Below, piece by piece: positions 37,405 to 47,491 of a stretch of DNA of 53,965 nucleotides. The stretch is from Corynebacterium sp. GTDB taxonomy: Bacteria; Actinomycetota; Actinomycetes; Mycobacteriales; Mycobacteriaceae. The translations under genes were made by a program, and so were the position numbers. Under the pieces are notes generated by a model. It was given only the letters and a program-made list of their open reading frames with translations, was not told the origin of the DNA and made no database searches. How positions within the stretch are numbered: position 1 is the first letter of the stretch; each line of letters starts with the position of its first letter. Location: contig NZ_JAUNKC010000021.1 in assembly GCF_030532965.1 (NCBI RefSeq), positions 1 to 53,965 of the forward strand, given 5' to 3'.

Positions 37405-38202
37405 TTAGTCCGAGTAATCTCCGCTGTATCCGGTATTGCCGCGACCGTACTCCCGCTCGGGGGAATCACCTAGGTCACTTCGTTCAGCCCGGTCCCGGTA
37501 ATTCGTCTGCGCACCGCCCACACCTGCGCCTTTACGCAGGGCGCTTCGATCTCGGGCGACGGCACGCAACGTCGCAGACAGCGCTTCCTCAAATTCGGAA
37601 AGCTTCGCATCGACAAACTGGTCGCATTCGCTCCGCAGCCGGTTTGAGTCGGCGTGCGCCGCATCGACAATGCGGTGGGCTTCTTCGTTTGCCCGGCGCA
37701 CGACCTCAGCTTCGCTTACCAGGCGGTGCTGTTCGGCCAGGCCTTCGTCGATGCTGCGCTGGTATTGCTCGTTACCGGAATCGATCATTCGCTGAGCTTC
37801 TTTCTGCGCCCGGTTAATGGTGTCATCCGCGTCGCGCCGCGCCGAATCGACGATACGATTGGCGTCGTCCTGCGCCTTTGCCACGGTGGCGTGGGCGCGG
37901 TTTTCCGCGTCGCTTAGCATTGCGTCGGATTCTTCCCGCGCCCGGTTAACCAGCGAGTGTGCCTCGGCGTTGGCGTTGTCGACAAGCTGATTCGCCTGGT
38001 CCTGGGCGTCGCCGAGAATCTGGTCTTGCTTATCTAGAACGTCTTGGGCGTCATCGACCTCTACAGGTAACGCATTTCGCAGATCGTCGAGAAGCGCAAG
38101 CATTTCGTTGCGGGGAACCATGCAGTTAGAGGTCATGGGAACGCCATAGGCTTGCTCCACGTTGCGAACTAGTTCATCTAGGCATTCAAATACGCGATAC
38201 AT
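37405..38202 (-). CDS. SepIVA-like DivIVA-domain protein
   Basis: Protein of 265 residues. The opening MYRVFECLDELVRNVEQAYGVP and the following MVPRNEMLALLDDLRNALP are typical of the mycobacterial SepIVA (Rv2927c) type, which works in septum formation and envelope growth. Residues about 55-225 are a long Ala/Glu/Arg-rich coiled coil with repeated phrases such as DDANRIVDSAR and RANEEAHRIVDAAHAD. The C-terminus is a Gly/Arg/Tyr-rich disordered tail. In mycobacteria the gene adjoins the DUF177-rnc-fpg genes; here 4.5 kb of envelope genes lie between. Terminated by the hairpin at 37339. Family assignment is by sequence pattern and order. Confidence 0.82.
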   Translation of the reverse strand: MYRVFECLDELVRNVEQAYGVPMTSNCMVPRNEMLALLDDLRNALPVEVDDAQDVLDKQDQILGDAQDQANQLVDNANAEAHSLVNRAREESDAMLSDAENRAHATVAKAQDDANRIVDSARRDADDTINRAQKEAQRMIDSGNEQYQRSIDEGLAEQHRLVSEAEVVRRANEEAHRIVDAAHADSNRLRSECDQFVDAKLSEFEEALSATLRAVARDRSALRKGAGVGGAQTNYRDRAERSDLGDSPEREYGRGNTGYSGDYSD

Positions 38203-38270
38203 GGTTTACAAGCTTAATGTTTGATTCGCCGCGCCACCGGGTGACGCTCGCAGAAATCGCGCAAGTTTTT

Positions 38271-38280
38271 GCTTTTCGAC
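38271..38280 (-). repeat. Recurrent 10-mer GTCGAAAAGC (one of 11 copies)
   Basis: This intergenic copy represents a 10-mer found on either strand at 3389, 3874, 9422, 15086, 21847, 26002, 29932, 38271, 41130, 44875 and 47356 (start positions). Flanks often extend it to TGCTTTTCGACGCC in the other orientation. Copies fall between genes and in several reading frames inside genes. Role unknown. Confidence 0.7.
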
Positions 38281-38367
38281 GACGAAACCCCGCCCGTGAA
38301 GCCGCAGTAATAATAATGACCTCACCGACGGGGCGACACTTACAGGGAAATAATCAGATGCTTCGGA

Positions 38368-39762
<1,395 letters not shown>

Positions 39763-39991
39763 TTACGGTTGGTAATTTTACACAGCGAGAAAAAATATTA
39801 CCTATCTGGTTGGAAATTTTTTCGACTTTGACACATAAAATAAGATTTCAGATGGGTTATATTCACTTCGTTCCACCGCAAAGCGGCTGCCGTTCCGCCA
39901 GGTGAGATCGCCTAGTAATCGTGGTATTTTCATGAGAATATTGCGATGAGGTCTATTAAGTTTCGTTCAATTATGTGAGGGCGTGGCGGTT

Positions 39992-41089
39992 ATGCGCATT
40001 GTTATTGCACCAGATTCTTTTAAAGGCACGGCTTCGGCCGATGAGGCGGCCGCGCTGATCAGTGCGGGGATTCGTCACGCAGTCACGGGAACCAGCAGTG
40101 CCGAGGATCTAGAGATCACTGTTATCCCGATGGCCGATGGCGGCGAGGGCACCGCCGCAGTTTTTCGCGGTGAGCGCATTACCCTGCCCACGACCGATGC
40201 GAATGGCCGGTTAATGGAGGCCAGTTATATCTTCGATGAAACCACGCACACCGCCTATATTGATGTCGCCGCCGCTTCCGGTTTGCCGCAGGTCTCGGAC
40301 GATTTACGTCCCTTAACTGCGGATACATTCGGTACCGGGGTGCTCATCGCGGACGCACAAACTCGTGGCGCAACGCGGGTTACTTTAGGGCTAGGTGGCA
40401 GCGCAACCACCGACGGTGGCACCGGGATTCTGGTGGCTTTGGGGGCAAGCCCTCTTTCTGCGGCGGGGTATGCGCTGCAGCCGGGTGGTGCGGCGTTGCG
40501 GGATTTAGATTCGATTGATACCGCGCAATTGAATATTCCGGCCGCTGCACTGGAGTGGGTTTTGCTTGCCGACGTCACCAATCCCGCTACTGGTCCGACC
40601 GGTTCGGCGGCGGTTTTTGGCCCACAGAAAGGCGCCTCACCAGAAGACGTTGCGTTGTTAGACGCCGGGATCTCCCGGCTCTGCGAGGTGTGTGCGATCG
40701 ACCCGACAACACCGGGCATGGGGGCGGCAGGCGCGTTAGCGGTAGGTATTACCTGGTTATCGACCCTTTTACACGGGACGTCCTCCCAGGTACACATCCT
40801 GCCCGGTGCCGCCATCGTCGCGGAGGCGACTGGCCTGGCCGATCACATTGCCGATGCCGATGTGGTTATCACGGGCGAAGGCCGGTTTGATGCTCAATCG
40901 CTTTCCGGAAAGGTGGTGGGCGAAGTGCTGAAACTCGCCCGCGACACACCGGCGATCGTGGTGACTGGCACCTCGTTGATAAACCCGCCGACCGGGGTTT
41001 CGGTACTTGAGCTTATCGACGCCGACCCGAAAGCCCAGTTCACCGAAGTTGGCCATCGGATCGCTGACCTGCTTAACCGGTTACCATAA
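39992..41089 (+). CDS. Glycerate kinase
   Basis: Protein of 365 residues of the type-1 glycerate kinase family (GlxK/GarK-like), phosphorylating D-glycerate with ATP. It opens MRIVIAPDSFKGTASADEAA, with IPMADGGEGTA near 45, LGLGGSATTDGGTG near 130, FGPQKGAS near 210 and the late ITGEGRFDAQSLSGKV near 290. ATG 39992 is preferred to GTG 39983 because the GAGG element is too close to the latter. The 3' end overlaps the convergent gene at 41073 by 17 bases. Pathway context (photorespiratory-like glyoxylate or glycerate use) is not shown by neighbours. Confidence 0.93.
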   Translation: MRIVIAPDSFKGTASADEAAALISAGIRHAVTGTSSAEDLEITVIPMADGGEGTAAVFRGERITLPTTDANGRLMEASYIFDETTHTAYIDVAAASGLPQVSDDLRPLTADTFGTGVLIADAQTRGATRVTLGLGGSATTDGGTGILVALGASPLSAAGYALQPGGAALRDLDSIDTAQLNIPAAALEWVLLADVTNPATGPTGSAAVFGPQKGASPEDVALLDAGISRLCEVCAIDPTTPGMGAAGALAVGITWLSTLLHGTSSQVHILPGAAIVAEATGLADHIADADVVITGEGRFDAQSLSGKVVGEVLKLARDTPAIVVTGTSLINPPTGVSVLELIDADPKAQFTEVGHRIADLLNRLP

Positions 41090-41537
41090 CCGTCCAGGGA
41101 TACCTGGCGGGAATTTCTAAGGCCTGGTCGTCGAAAAGCACGGCGGTGGGGTCGACCATCGGTGCTGGTGGGGTAAGCAACCGGGAATACAGCATGGCGA
41201 TCTGATTGACGGAGCCGTTAACGTGGTCAAGGGCAACAACGATTCGATGCACCTGGGCGGCGTCCGGGTCGAATATTCCGTGTTCAACCATGCGTTGCTG
41301 CGCTACCTTAGCTGGCGCTTGTTCGATATTGTCGAAGATCTCGCGATGTTCATCCCGGTACGTTTGCCGTAATTGGGCCGGAATATCCGGCGCGATTTGG
41401 GGGTCATCGCTCACGCTGATGGTCGCACCCGACAGTCGTTCGTCACGAGCAAGCATGTCACTCAACATGCGAAACCGCCCCACAAGCTGGTCAATTTCGG
41501 CATCGGGAACCAGGCAATCAAAGCATATGTTTGGCAT
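41073..41537 (-). CDS. Unknown small protein
   Basis: Protein of 154 residues, family not recognised. It starts MPNICFDCLVPDAEIDQLV and has a central helical region with DEHREIFDNIEQAPAKVAQQ and VVALDHVNGSVNQIAMLYSRLL. It is soluble, with no signal or membrane segment. The convergent overlap with glycerate kinase (17 bases) is short and acceptable. Coding is supported by a balanced composition and the absence of any longer competing frame. Function unknown. Confidence 0.7.
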   Translation of the reverse strand: MPNICFDCLVPDAEIDQLVGRFRMLSDMLARDERLSGATISVSDDPQIAPDIPAQLRQTYRDEHREIFDNIEQAPAKVAQQRMVEHGIFDPDAAQVHRIVVALDHVNGSVNQIAMLYSRLLTPPAPMVDPTAVLFDDQALEIPARYPWTVMVTG

Positions 41538-41648
41538 ACCTTACTACCATACCGATTTTTCCGTCCCCACCGCCTTCAGCGACCACCAGCACCCAAATTC
41601 ACGACTCATCTCAAACACAACTCTCCCCCTAACGTCCGCAACCATGAC

Positions 41649-42458
41649 CTACGCCGCTGATTGGTGGGCGATCACGTCGTCTTGATAGCGCAGCACCAAG
41701 CCACGTCGTGTAGCCCACCACACCGCAATTTGATTGAGCACAATGAAAATAAAAATGGAGACCACCAACAACGCCACTGCGCTCTCCCATGGGTGGGGGT
41801 TTCCGCAACACCACCGGATAACTGCATTCAAGTGTCCGGGGACATCCGAAATCGCAAACGCCGCGTATAACAACCATGGAATCGCATAGCTGATAAACAC
41901 CGGGACGTGCCAGCGCCACTGGCGAAAATGCCCTAAGCGCCACTTCGCCCCCACCGCGATGACCGGAAACACCACCGATAGGACATTGCCCACCCCGAGC
42001 CACAGCAGCATCGGATACACAACCGCGGGGATGGCCAACGTTAATTCCGCGAAGCCATCGACCACGCATGTGATTACCGCAGTGATAATCGCCATCGGAA
42101 GCATGATCACAACCGCCTGCACGATATTCTTATTTCGCAAAAACCTAGCAAATCGCCTCCGATTTGTCGCAGCGGATTGGGCTCGGAAGAAGTCATGGCC
42201 GAAAATATTAGTTGTAGTCACATCCGCCATGATGAAATTAGCGAAATATACCGTAAATAGCGTCACCACGTCGTAATGATCGTTTGCGGCAAGCGGCCAT
42301 ATCACCAAATAGGTGGCCGCCAGGAGGGCATTTAAACCCACTCCCTGCAACCAACCGAAGGGCCAGGTGAACGTGCGGGAGAACTCGTCGACAAGCGAAA
42401 ACCCGGCGGCAGACTGCAACGAGGAAGATTCAGCGGCACTCATAATATCCGTGAGCAT
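41649..42458 (-). CDS. Multi-pass membrane protein of unknown function
   Basis: Protein of up to 269 residues with about six hydrophobic segments (for example LLAATYLVIWPLAA, VVIMLPMAIITAVITCVV, YPMLLWLGVGNVLSVVFPVIAV and VALLVVSIFIFIVLNQIAVWW). The loop after the second span has charged NRRRFARFLRNKN. Architecture recalls a permease subunit of the ABC-2 type, but no ATPase gene is adjacent. An alternative start is the ATG at 42443. It is divergent from the DUF4921 gene. Function not assigned. Confidence 0.8.
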   Translation of the reverse strand: MLTDIMSAAESSSLQSAAGFSLVDEFSRTFTWPFGWLQGVGLNALLAATYLVIWPLAANDHYDVVTLFTVYFANFIMADVTTTNIFGHDFFRAQSAATNRRRFARFLRNKNIVQAVVIMLPMAIITAVITCVVDGFAELTLAIPAVVYPMLLWLGVGNVLSVVFPVIAVGAKWRLGHFRQWRWHVPVFISYAIPWLLYAAFAISDVPGHLNAVIRWCCGNPHPWESAVALLVVSIFIFIVLNQIAVWWATRRGLVLRYQDDVIAHQSAA

Positions 42459-42559
42459 AGCGGAGCACAGCGCGCTCGGTCACGTTACGCTACGACACAT
42501 GACACTGATACCGCAGCCACGCTATGAATCACCAAAACCTCCCTACTACATTAATAACC

Positions 42560-43885
42560 ATGACTGCACTCTCAGCCCGCATCAACCCCATCCAAGTCAT
42601 GGCGGATGGCACCGTTAAACAAATCAACCCGTTTTCCGGAACCGAAGTATGGACCGTCCCTGGTCGAGGCAATCGCCCTCTGACCCAACCCCAGCAGGAT
42701 CACCGCCCATTAGACCCCGCCGAACGCGAAACTACCTGCGCCTTTTGCGAAAACCGGAAGTTAGAAACCCCACCGGAGAAATCCCGGGTGATCCGAAGCG
42801 GCGACAATTGGGAGATAGTACGCGGCGTGCCCGCAGCCGAATTAGACAGCACCCACGCCGAATTCCGACGGGTACCCAACCTGTTTGAAATCGTCACCTA
42901 CGAATACTGGAAAGCAAATTACCAGTACGAAATGGACCCAAGCACCGCCACGCGCATGGCCGAATACCTGTCCAGCCCGCTTGGCAAACAACACGTCCTG
43001 GACACCGTGGAAACCAAACGCGCAGCCAGCGGCGAGGACACCCCACTCACCGAATCAGAACTCCTGCAACGCGCCGAGTGCTTCTTCGGCGGCGGCCACG
43101 ACATCATCATCGGACGCCGCCACTTTATCGACGACGCCACCGACCACAGCCAATTAGCATCAAGCGGAACCCTAACCCCCGAAGAACACTTCGCATTCAC
43201 CACCTTCACCGTGGATTCCATGCGCGATCTTTATGCCCGGAATCGTTACGCCCCGTATGTTGCTGTTTTCCAAAACTGGTTGAAGCCTGCCGGGGCGTCC
43301 TTCGATCATCTCCATAAACAACTCGTCGCCATCGACGAACGCGGTTTCCAGGCCGAACACGAAATATCCAAACTCCGACAAAACCCCAATATGTACAACG
43401 AGTGGGCCGTCGACTACGCCGCCACCCGAAACCTCATCATCGCCGAAAACGACCACGCCGTCTGCTTCGCCGGTTTCGGCCATCGCTTCCCCACCTTGGA
43501 AGTCTTTTCCAAATCCGCCACACCGGAACCGTGGCTCCAATCCACCGCCGAAATCCAAGCGCTAAGCGACCTCGTCCACGCCTGCCATGCGGCCGCCGGA
43601 CCGGATATTCCGTGCAACGAAGAGTGGCACCATAAACCCATCGACCTTGACATCCCCACCCCGTGGCGCGTGATGATTAAATGGCGGGTCTCCACGCTGG
43701 CCGGGTTTGAAGGCGGAACCAAAATCTATCTCAACACCATCTCCCCCTGGGACATGCGCGACCGGGTGGTATCTGCCATGTACGGGCTGCGGAAAGAAGG
43801 AAAGATCGCGGCGAATATCCGCATCGCCACCGAATGCCGCGTCCAGCGCAATAGCCTCAAATACAACCCGCTCCTGCAACGATAG
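42560..43885 (+). CDS. DUF4921 protein, galactose-1-phosphate uridylyltransferase-like
   Basis: Protein of 441 residues. The centre contains a histidine motif, ASFDHLHKQLV near 245, typical of the HIT/GalT nucleotidyltransferase superfamily. A cysteine pair (CAFCENRK near 60) and CRVQRNSLKYNPLLQR at the end match proteins annotated DUF4921 in corynebacteria. It probably transfers or hydrolyses a nucleotide-linked phosphate, substrate unknown. ATG 42560 is chosen over 42524 because recognisable sequence starts at MTALSARINPIQ. The next gene starts six bases after the stop, suggesting one transcript with the amidohydrolase. Confidence 0.85.
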   Translation: MTALSARINPIQVMADGTVKQINPFSGTEVWTVPGRGNRPLTQPQQDHRPLDPAERETTCAFCENRKLETPPEKSRVIRSGDNWEIVRGVPAAELDSTHAEFRRVPNLFEIVTYEYWKANYQYEMDPSTATRMAEYLSSPLGKQHVLDTVETKRAASGEDTPLTESELLQRAECFFGGGHDIIIGRRHFIDDATDHSQLASSGTLTPEEHFAFTTFTVDSMRDLYARNRYAPYVAVFQNWLKPAGASFDHLHKQLVAIDERGFQAEHEISKLRQNPNMYNEWAVDYAATRNLIIAENDHAVCFAGFGHRFPTLEVFSKSATPEPWLQSTAEIQALSDLVHACHAAAGPDIPCNEEWHHKPIDLDIPTPWRVMIKWRVSTLAGFEGGTKIYLNTISPWDMRDRVVSAMYGLRKEGKIAANIRIATECRVQRNSLKYNPLLQR

Positions 43886-43891
43886 GCAATC

Positions 43892-45154
43892 ATGAACCAC
43901 AACGGCACGTCAACACCACCCACCCCAGCCGATTTTGACTGCGACTTACGCTGGCAAGAAGACTTCTACCAACACCTCCACGCCAACCCGGAGCTGTCCG
44001 GCCACGAGGCGGAAACCGCAGCCGCCATAGCGGCTAAACTCGCCGACTTCGAGTGCAAGGTAACCACCAGCATCGGCGGTCATGGCATCACCGCAGTTTT
44101 CAGCAACGGCCCCGGCGCGACTGTTCTCATGCGCGCTGATTTCGACGCGCTGCCGGTTAAGGAAACTACCGGTGTGTTCTACGCCAGCACCAAGGAAATG
44201 CCGTGGCAGGATGGCACCACCCCGGTGATGCATGCCTGTGGCCATGACCTTCACGTCACCGCGCTTCTCGGGGTTTGTGCGATGTTGGATAGCAACCGCG
44301 ACAAGTGGTCGGGGACGTTTATCGCGTTATTCCAGCCCAGCGAAGAAAACGGGCTTGGCGCTTTGAGCATGGTAGACTCCGGGCTTGGTGAGGTAATCCC
44401 GCGCCCCGATGTGTGTTTCGGCCAGCATGTTGTCGCCGGGCGCGCCGGAAATGTGATGAGTATGCCCGGCGCGATCCTGGCGGCGTGCGATTCCATCGAG
44501 ATAACCATCACTGGGAAATCTGCGCATGGCTCCATGCCGCATGCGAGCATCGATCCGACTTTTGCGGCGGCGATGATTGTCATTCGGTTGCAGGGAATTG
44601 TGGGGCGGGAGATTCCACCGGAGGAGTTCGCTGTGGTGTCGGTGGGGACGTTGGAGTCGGGGCGTTCTAATAACACCATCCCGCATCAGGCCCGGTTGGT
44701 GTTGAATTGCCGCACGTATAACGACGCCATTAAAGCCCAGTTGTATTCTGCGATTGAACGGGTGGTTCGGGCGGAGTGCGCCGCTTCGGGTATCCAGGAG
44801 GAGCCGACGTTTCGGTATTTCGGCACTGGTCCGGTGACGGATAACAGCGTTGCTGTGTTCGATAAGGTTCGGCCGCTTTTCGACGCCCATTTTGCAGCGC
44901 GGTCGGTTACGGCGACCCCGTGGTCGGCGTCGGAGGATTTTTCGCATATTCCGCGGTCGTTTGATTGCCCGTATTTGTTCTGGTTTGTTGGGGCGACCCC
45001 TGCCGATCAGTGGGATGCTGCTGCGGCGGCTGGCACCATCGCTGAGACGATTCCGGTGAATCATATGGGCACTTTCTTGCCGGATTTTTCGCCGACTGTG
45101 ACCGCCGCCCAGGAGGCGGGGTTGATTGCTACTTTGGCGTACCTGGCTCGCTAG
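43892..45154 (+). CDS. M20 family amidohydrolase
   Basis: Protein of 420 residues, of the hippurate-hydrolase/aminoacylase group (peptidase M20D) that removes acyl groups from N-acyl amino acids. The metal site is visible as HACGHDLH near 110, PSEENGLGA near 150 and an H-x-x-x-H spacing in the later dimerisation part; LMRADFDALPVKE near 75 is a hallmark. It has no signal peptide. It is the second gene after DUF4921 and ends overlapping the convergent DCC gene by four bases. The exact substrate is open. Confidence 0.92.
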   Translation: MNHNGTSTPPTPADFDCDLRWQEDFYQHLHANPELSGHEAETAAAIAAKLADFECKVTTSIGGHGITAVFSNGPGATVLMRADFDALPVKETTGVFYASTKEMPWQDGTTPVMHACGHDLHVTALLGVCAMLDSNRDKWSGTFIALFQPSEENGLGALSMVDSGLGEVIPRPDVCFGQHVVAGRAGNVMSMPGAILAACDSIEITITGKSAHGSMPHASIDPTFAAAMIVIRLQGIVGREIPPEEFAVVSVGTLESGRSNNTIPHQARLVLNCRTYNDAIKAQLYSAIERVVRAECAASGIQEEPTFRYFGTGPVTDNSVAVFDKVRPLFDAHFAARSVTATPWSASEDFSHIPRSFDCPYLFWFVGATPADQWDAAAAAGTIAETIPVNHMGTFLPDFSPTVTAAQEAGLIATLAYLAR

Positions 45155-45558
45155 TGCTTGGTTCCAATATGTGTTTGGCTATCGGATATGGTGCACTGCG
45201 GTGCGCCGATGCGGGCGCTGATGGCGCTTCGATGTTTGGCGATGAAGTAGTAGATTCGGGCCCACACCGGGGAGAGAACCGGGATTAGGAGCGCGTTTCC
45301 TGCAAGGCGCACGAGCCCGTTTCGGCCGTGGGTGCGTAGGACCTGGCCGATTGCGTGGTGGGCGACGAACATTGTGCCGCCGCAATAGGCCACCACGTGG
45401 GTGGCTATTTCGCGGCGCACGTCACTATCGCAGTCTAGGTGGTCCGGGTGGGCGGGACGGCTGGGTATTGAGCGGGCGGTCAGGGTGTTAAGCCATAGGG
45501 CGGCACGCTGGCAGAATCCGCAATCGGCGTCGTAGTACACAACGTCAATGGGTTTCAC
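45151..45558 (-). CDS. DCC family thiol-disulfide oxidoreductase-like (DUF393)
   Basis: Protein of 135 residues. The defining motif is YYDADCGFCQRAALW at the N-terminus (D-x-D-C-G-F-C). The GTG start at 45558 is preferred because GGAGGAG stands five bases before it; the ATG at 45606 would add a residue stretch without family features. A later region with LSPVWARIYYFIAKHR fits DUF393. The redox role of this family is inferred from the CxxC motif only. It converges on the amidohydrolase gene. Confidence 0.85.
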   Translation of the reverse strand: MKPIDVVYYDADCGFCQRAALWLNTLTARSIPSRPAHPDHLDCDSDVRREIATHVVAYCGGTMFVAHHAIGQVLRTHGRNGLVRLAGNALLIPVLSPVWARIYYFIAKHRSAISARIGAPQCTISDSQTHIGTKH

Positions 45559-45759
45559 CAGGTCTCCTCCGCTCGTGTTTCTGCTATCGCTATTGTGCTG
45601 GATCATGGACGTCCTTCAAAAATCGGCCACTTCTTCAGTTTCAGCCCACCCACATCACAATCTTTTTGCCGGTTCAGTATCTGTTCGCCCCCTTGAGAAT
45701 CTGGTTACCGTAACTTCTGCCTGCCCGGATTGTTGACTGGTTGTTTAGCATGCTGATTA

Positions 45760-46071
45760 TCAGAACGGGGACCTGATTCCGAGCTTTCGGATAAGGGCTA
45801 CGATACCAGCAATAACTACCATGACGGCGGCAAAGATCCCGACGCCTTTGGCAATCATCTTGTCTTTTTCTGAGGAGCCCTGGTCCGACGGATTCTCGTC
45901 CTGGGCTGGCGGTTGTTTGTCTGTTGGTGCGTCCGGATTAGCTGGCTGCTCAGCTGCACTGTCGGCGGCGGGTGCTGGCTGCGCGAGCACTGGGGTGGCC
46001 TGGTTGGCGGTTAGCTGGCCGGTGGTTAAAGCGGTGGCAAGTACCATCGCTAGAACACCACGATTTTTCAT
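45760..46071 (-). CDS. Small secreted membrane-tail protein
   Basis: Protein of 103 residues. A signal peptide (VLAMVLATALTTGQL, cleaved near VLAQP) is followed by a Pro/Ala/Asp-rich linker (about 32-68) and one membrane helix (about 73-92, IFAAVMVVIAGIVALI) with a short basic end (RKLG). This linker-plus-helix layout resembles the C-terminal end of the Fn3 surface protein. It is divergent from the highly expressed secreted protein at 46432. Function unknown. Confidence 0.8.
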   Translation of the reverse strand: MKNRGVLAMVLATALTTGQLTANQATPVLAQPAPAADSAAEQPANPDAPTDKQPPAQDENPSDQGSSEKDKMIAKGVGIFAAVMVVIAGIVALIRKLGIRSPF

Positions 46072-46431
46072 CGTCGTCCTTTCGGTTCCTTATGTTACCT
46101 ACGTACCGTTCAGCCTACGCTTAACAATGCGGGTACCCAACTTGCAGTGTTGGGGGAATTCGGCAGCCATGTATACATATCCTTATCGATCAGCCGTTAT
46201 TTACTAATCCTAAATTAATAATCAGGCCAAACGCCTACATTCGCCATCATGACCCTATGCCCCAAAAGCATCACACCCCAACCTGGCGAACCACATAAGC
46301 TTCCGATATTTCGCCTGCTAGATCCAGCAAGACTCCCCCATTTATACCCCGGGTTGCATTTTTTCAACGTTAGTAAGTATGCTCACCAATGTAAGATTTT
46401 CCTAAATTTTAAATAAGGAGATTATTGGAAC
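46072..46431. other. Divergent promoter region
   Basis: This 360-base gap lies between the small membrane-tail gene and the secreted protein gene. It has A/T-rich tracts, the candidate promoter at 46354-46383 and AAGGAG eleven bases before ATG 46432. I saw no further gene. Confidence 0.55.
46354..46383 (+). promoter_or_regulatory. Candidate promoter for the secreted protein gene
   Basis: TTGCAT (46354-46359) and TATGCT (46378-46383) are separated by 18 bases. This is a good fit to sigma-70-type -35 and -10 boxes about 50 bases before the start. It is consistent with the strong expression suggested by codon use. Confidence 0.4.
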
Positions 46432-47265
46432 ATGTCTAAGTTCTCCCGCATCTTCACCGCAGTTACCTGCGCTACCGCAGTAACCGCATCCGGCCTTGTT
46501 CCAGCGTTCGCCGCAGAAGGCGCAACCAGCCCTGTAACCATCACGGGCGCTGTCGACGGAACCAAGTGCACCCTGACCGCATCTGAGGTAAACGCTGACG
46601 CGCTGACCGCTTTCAAGAACAGCTTCGCTGAGAAGCTCGAGGCAGGCATCGCTGCAGCCAAGACCCAGTTCGGCCTGGACGAGCAGAACTACACCAAGTT
46701 CGTTGCAGCAACCAAGGGCGACAGCAACTACAACGAGGTCGCAGCTGTCATCAAGCAAAAGGACAACACCCTGACCGACGACGAGGTTGCTAAGCTGCAC
46801 CTGCACCTCGCTGCCGCTCAGAAGCTGATCGAAAGCAAGGACAACGAGAAGTTCGGCCCAGGCCTGAAGGCCGCTTACGACAATGCAGCTAAAGAAAACT
46901 CCGTCGAGGTTTCCGCAGTCGATGCAAAGATCGAAGCTATCAAGGCTGCAGGCCCAGCTGCGAAGACCGAGAAGCTCGCAGTAATCGAAACCCCTCTGGC
47001 AGTTATCCCTGAGACCATCAACGGTGAAGTTGTTAAGGCTCTGGGCACCTGCTCGACCAAGAAGGACGATAAGAGCAGCCGCTCCAGCGACGCTAAAGAC
47101 AAGCTCAACGAGTTCAGCTCCATCGTCAAGGACAAGAACAAGGAGAACTTCGGCGAGAAGCTTCTCACCTTCTTCTCCTCCCTCGCCGCAGCCATCGGCC
47201 TTGGCAAGGTATTCGAGAAGATCGTTGAATTCTTCAAGAACTTCCGTTCTTACTTCAAGGCTTAA
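46432..47265 (+). CDS. Abundant secreted protein, paralog of the one at 49957
   Basis: Protein of 277 residues with a signal peptide (about 1-26, ending PAFAAEG). After it, DGTKCTLTASEV...AFKNSFAEKL and YTKFVAATKGDSNYNEV align with DGKCVYGPAKIEE...AFKDKFTGQ and LDRWVATGEGDKEIYAKV of the gene at 49957. Both have two Cys (one early, one just before a Ser/Lys/Asp-rich stretch near 205) that could form a disulfide. The C-terminus has amphipathic helices (FGEKLLTFFSSLAAAIGLG and VEFFKNFRSYFKA). Codons are strongly biased to AAG, AAC, TTC, GAG and CTG, unlike neighbouring genes, suggesting high expression. Function unknown; the helices suggest membrane or wall contact. Confidence 0.85.
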   Translation: MSKFSRIFTAVTCATAVTASGLVPAFAAEGATSPVTITGAVDGTKCTLTASEVNADALTAFKNSFAEKLEAGIAAAKTQFGLDEQNYTKFVAATKGDSNYNEVAAVIKQKDNTLTDDEVAKLHLHLAAAQKLIESKDNEKFGPGLKAAYDNAAKENSVEVSAVDAKIEAIKAAGPAAKTEKLAVIETPLAVIPETINGEVVKALGTCSTKKDDKSSRSSDAKDKLNEFSSIVKDKNKENFGEKLLTFFSSLAAAIGLGKVFEKIVEFFKNFRSYFKA

Positions 47266-47297
47266 TCTTCCCTGAGCCATATTTTCTTCCTTCAGCT

Positions 47298-47337
47298 GGC
47301 CCCCTTTGACTCGCAGTATCAAGGGGGCCGGTTTTTA
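47298..47337 (+). terminator. Rho-independent terminator of secreted protein gene
   Basis: GGCCCCCTTTGA pairs with TCAAGGGGGCC around a 9-base loop and is followed by GGTTTTTA. It begins 32 bases after the stop at 47265. Confidence 0.88.
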
Positions 47338-47491
47338 TTCGTCCCGCCGGTTGGTGTCGAAAAGCACCGTGCCAAACTCCCTGCAAGGATCGTCGATAAG
47401 CGTTTTTAGGCACCAATGATTAAACTAAGAGCCCGAGAAACTTAAATAACAAAAGTTTTTACTGTCTATCTTCAGGAGATTCCACTCGAAT

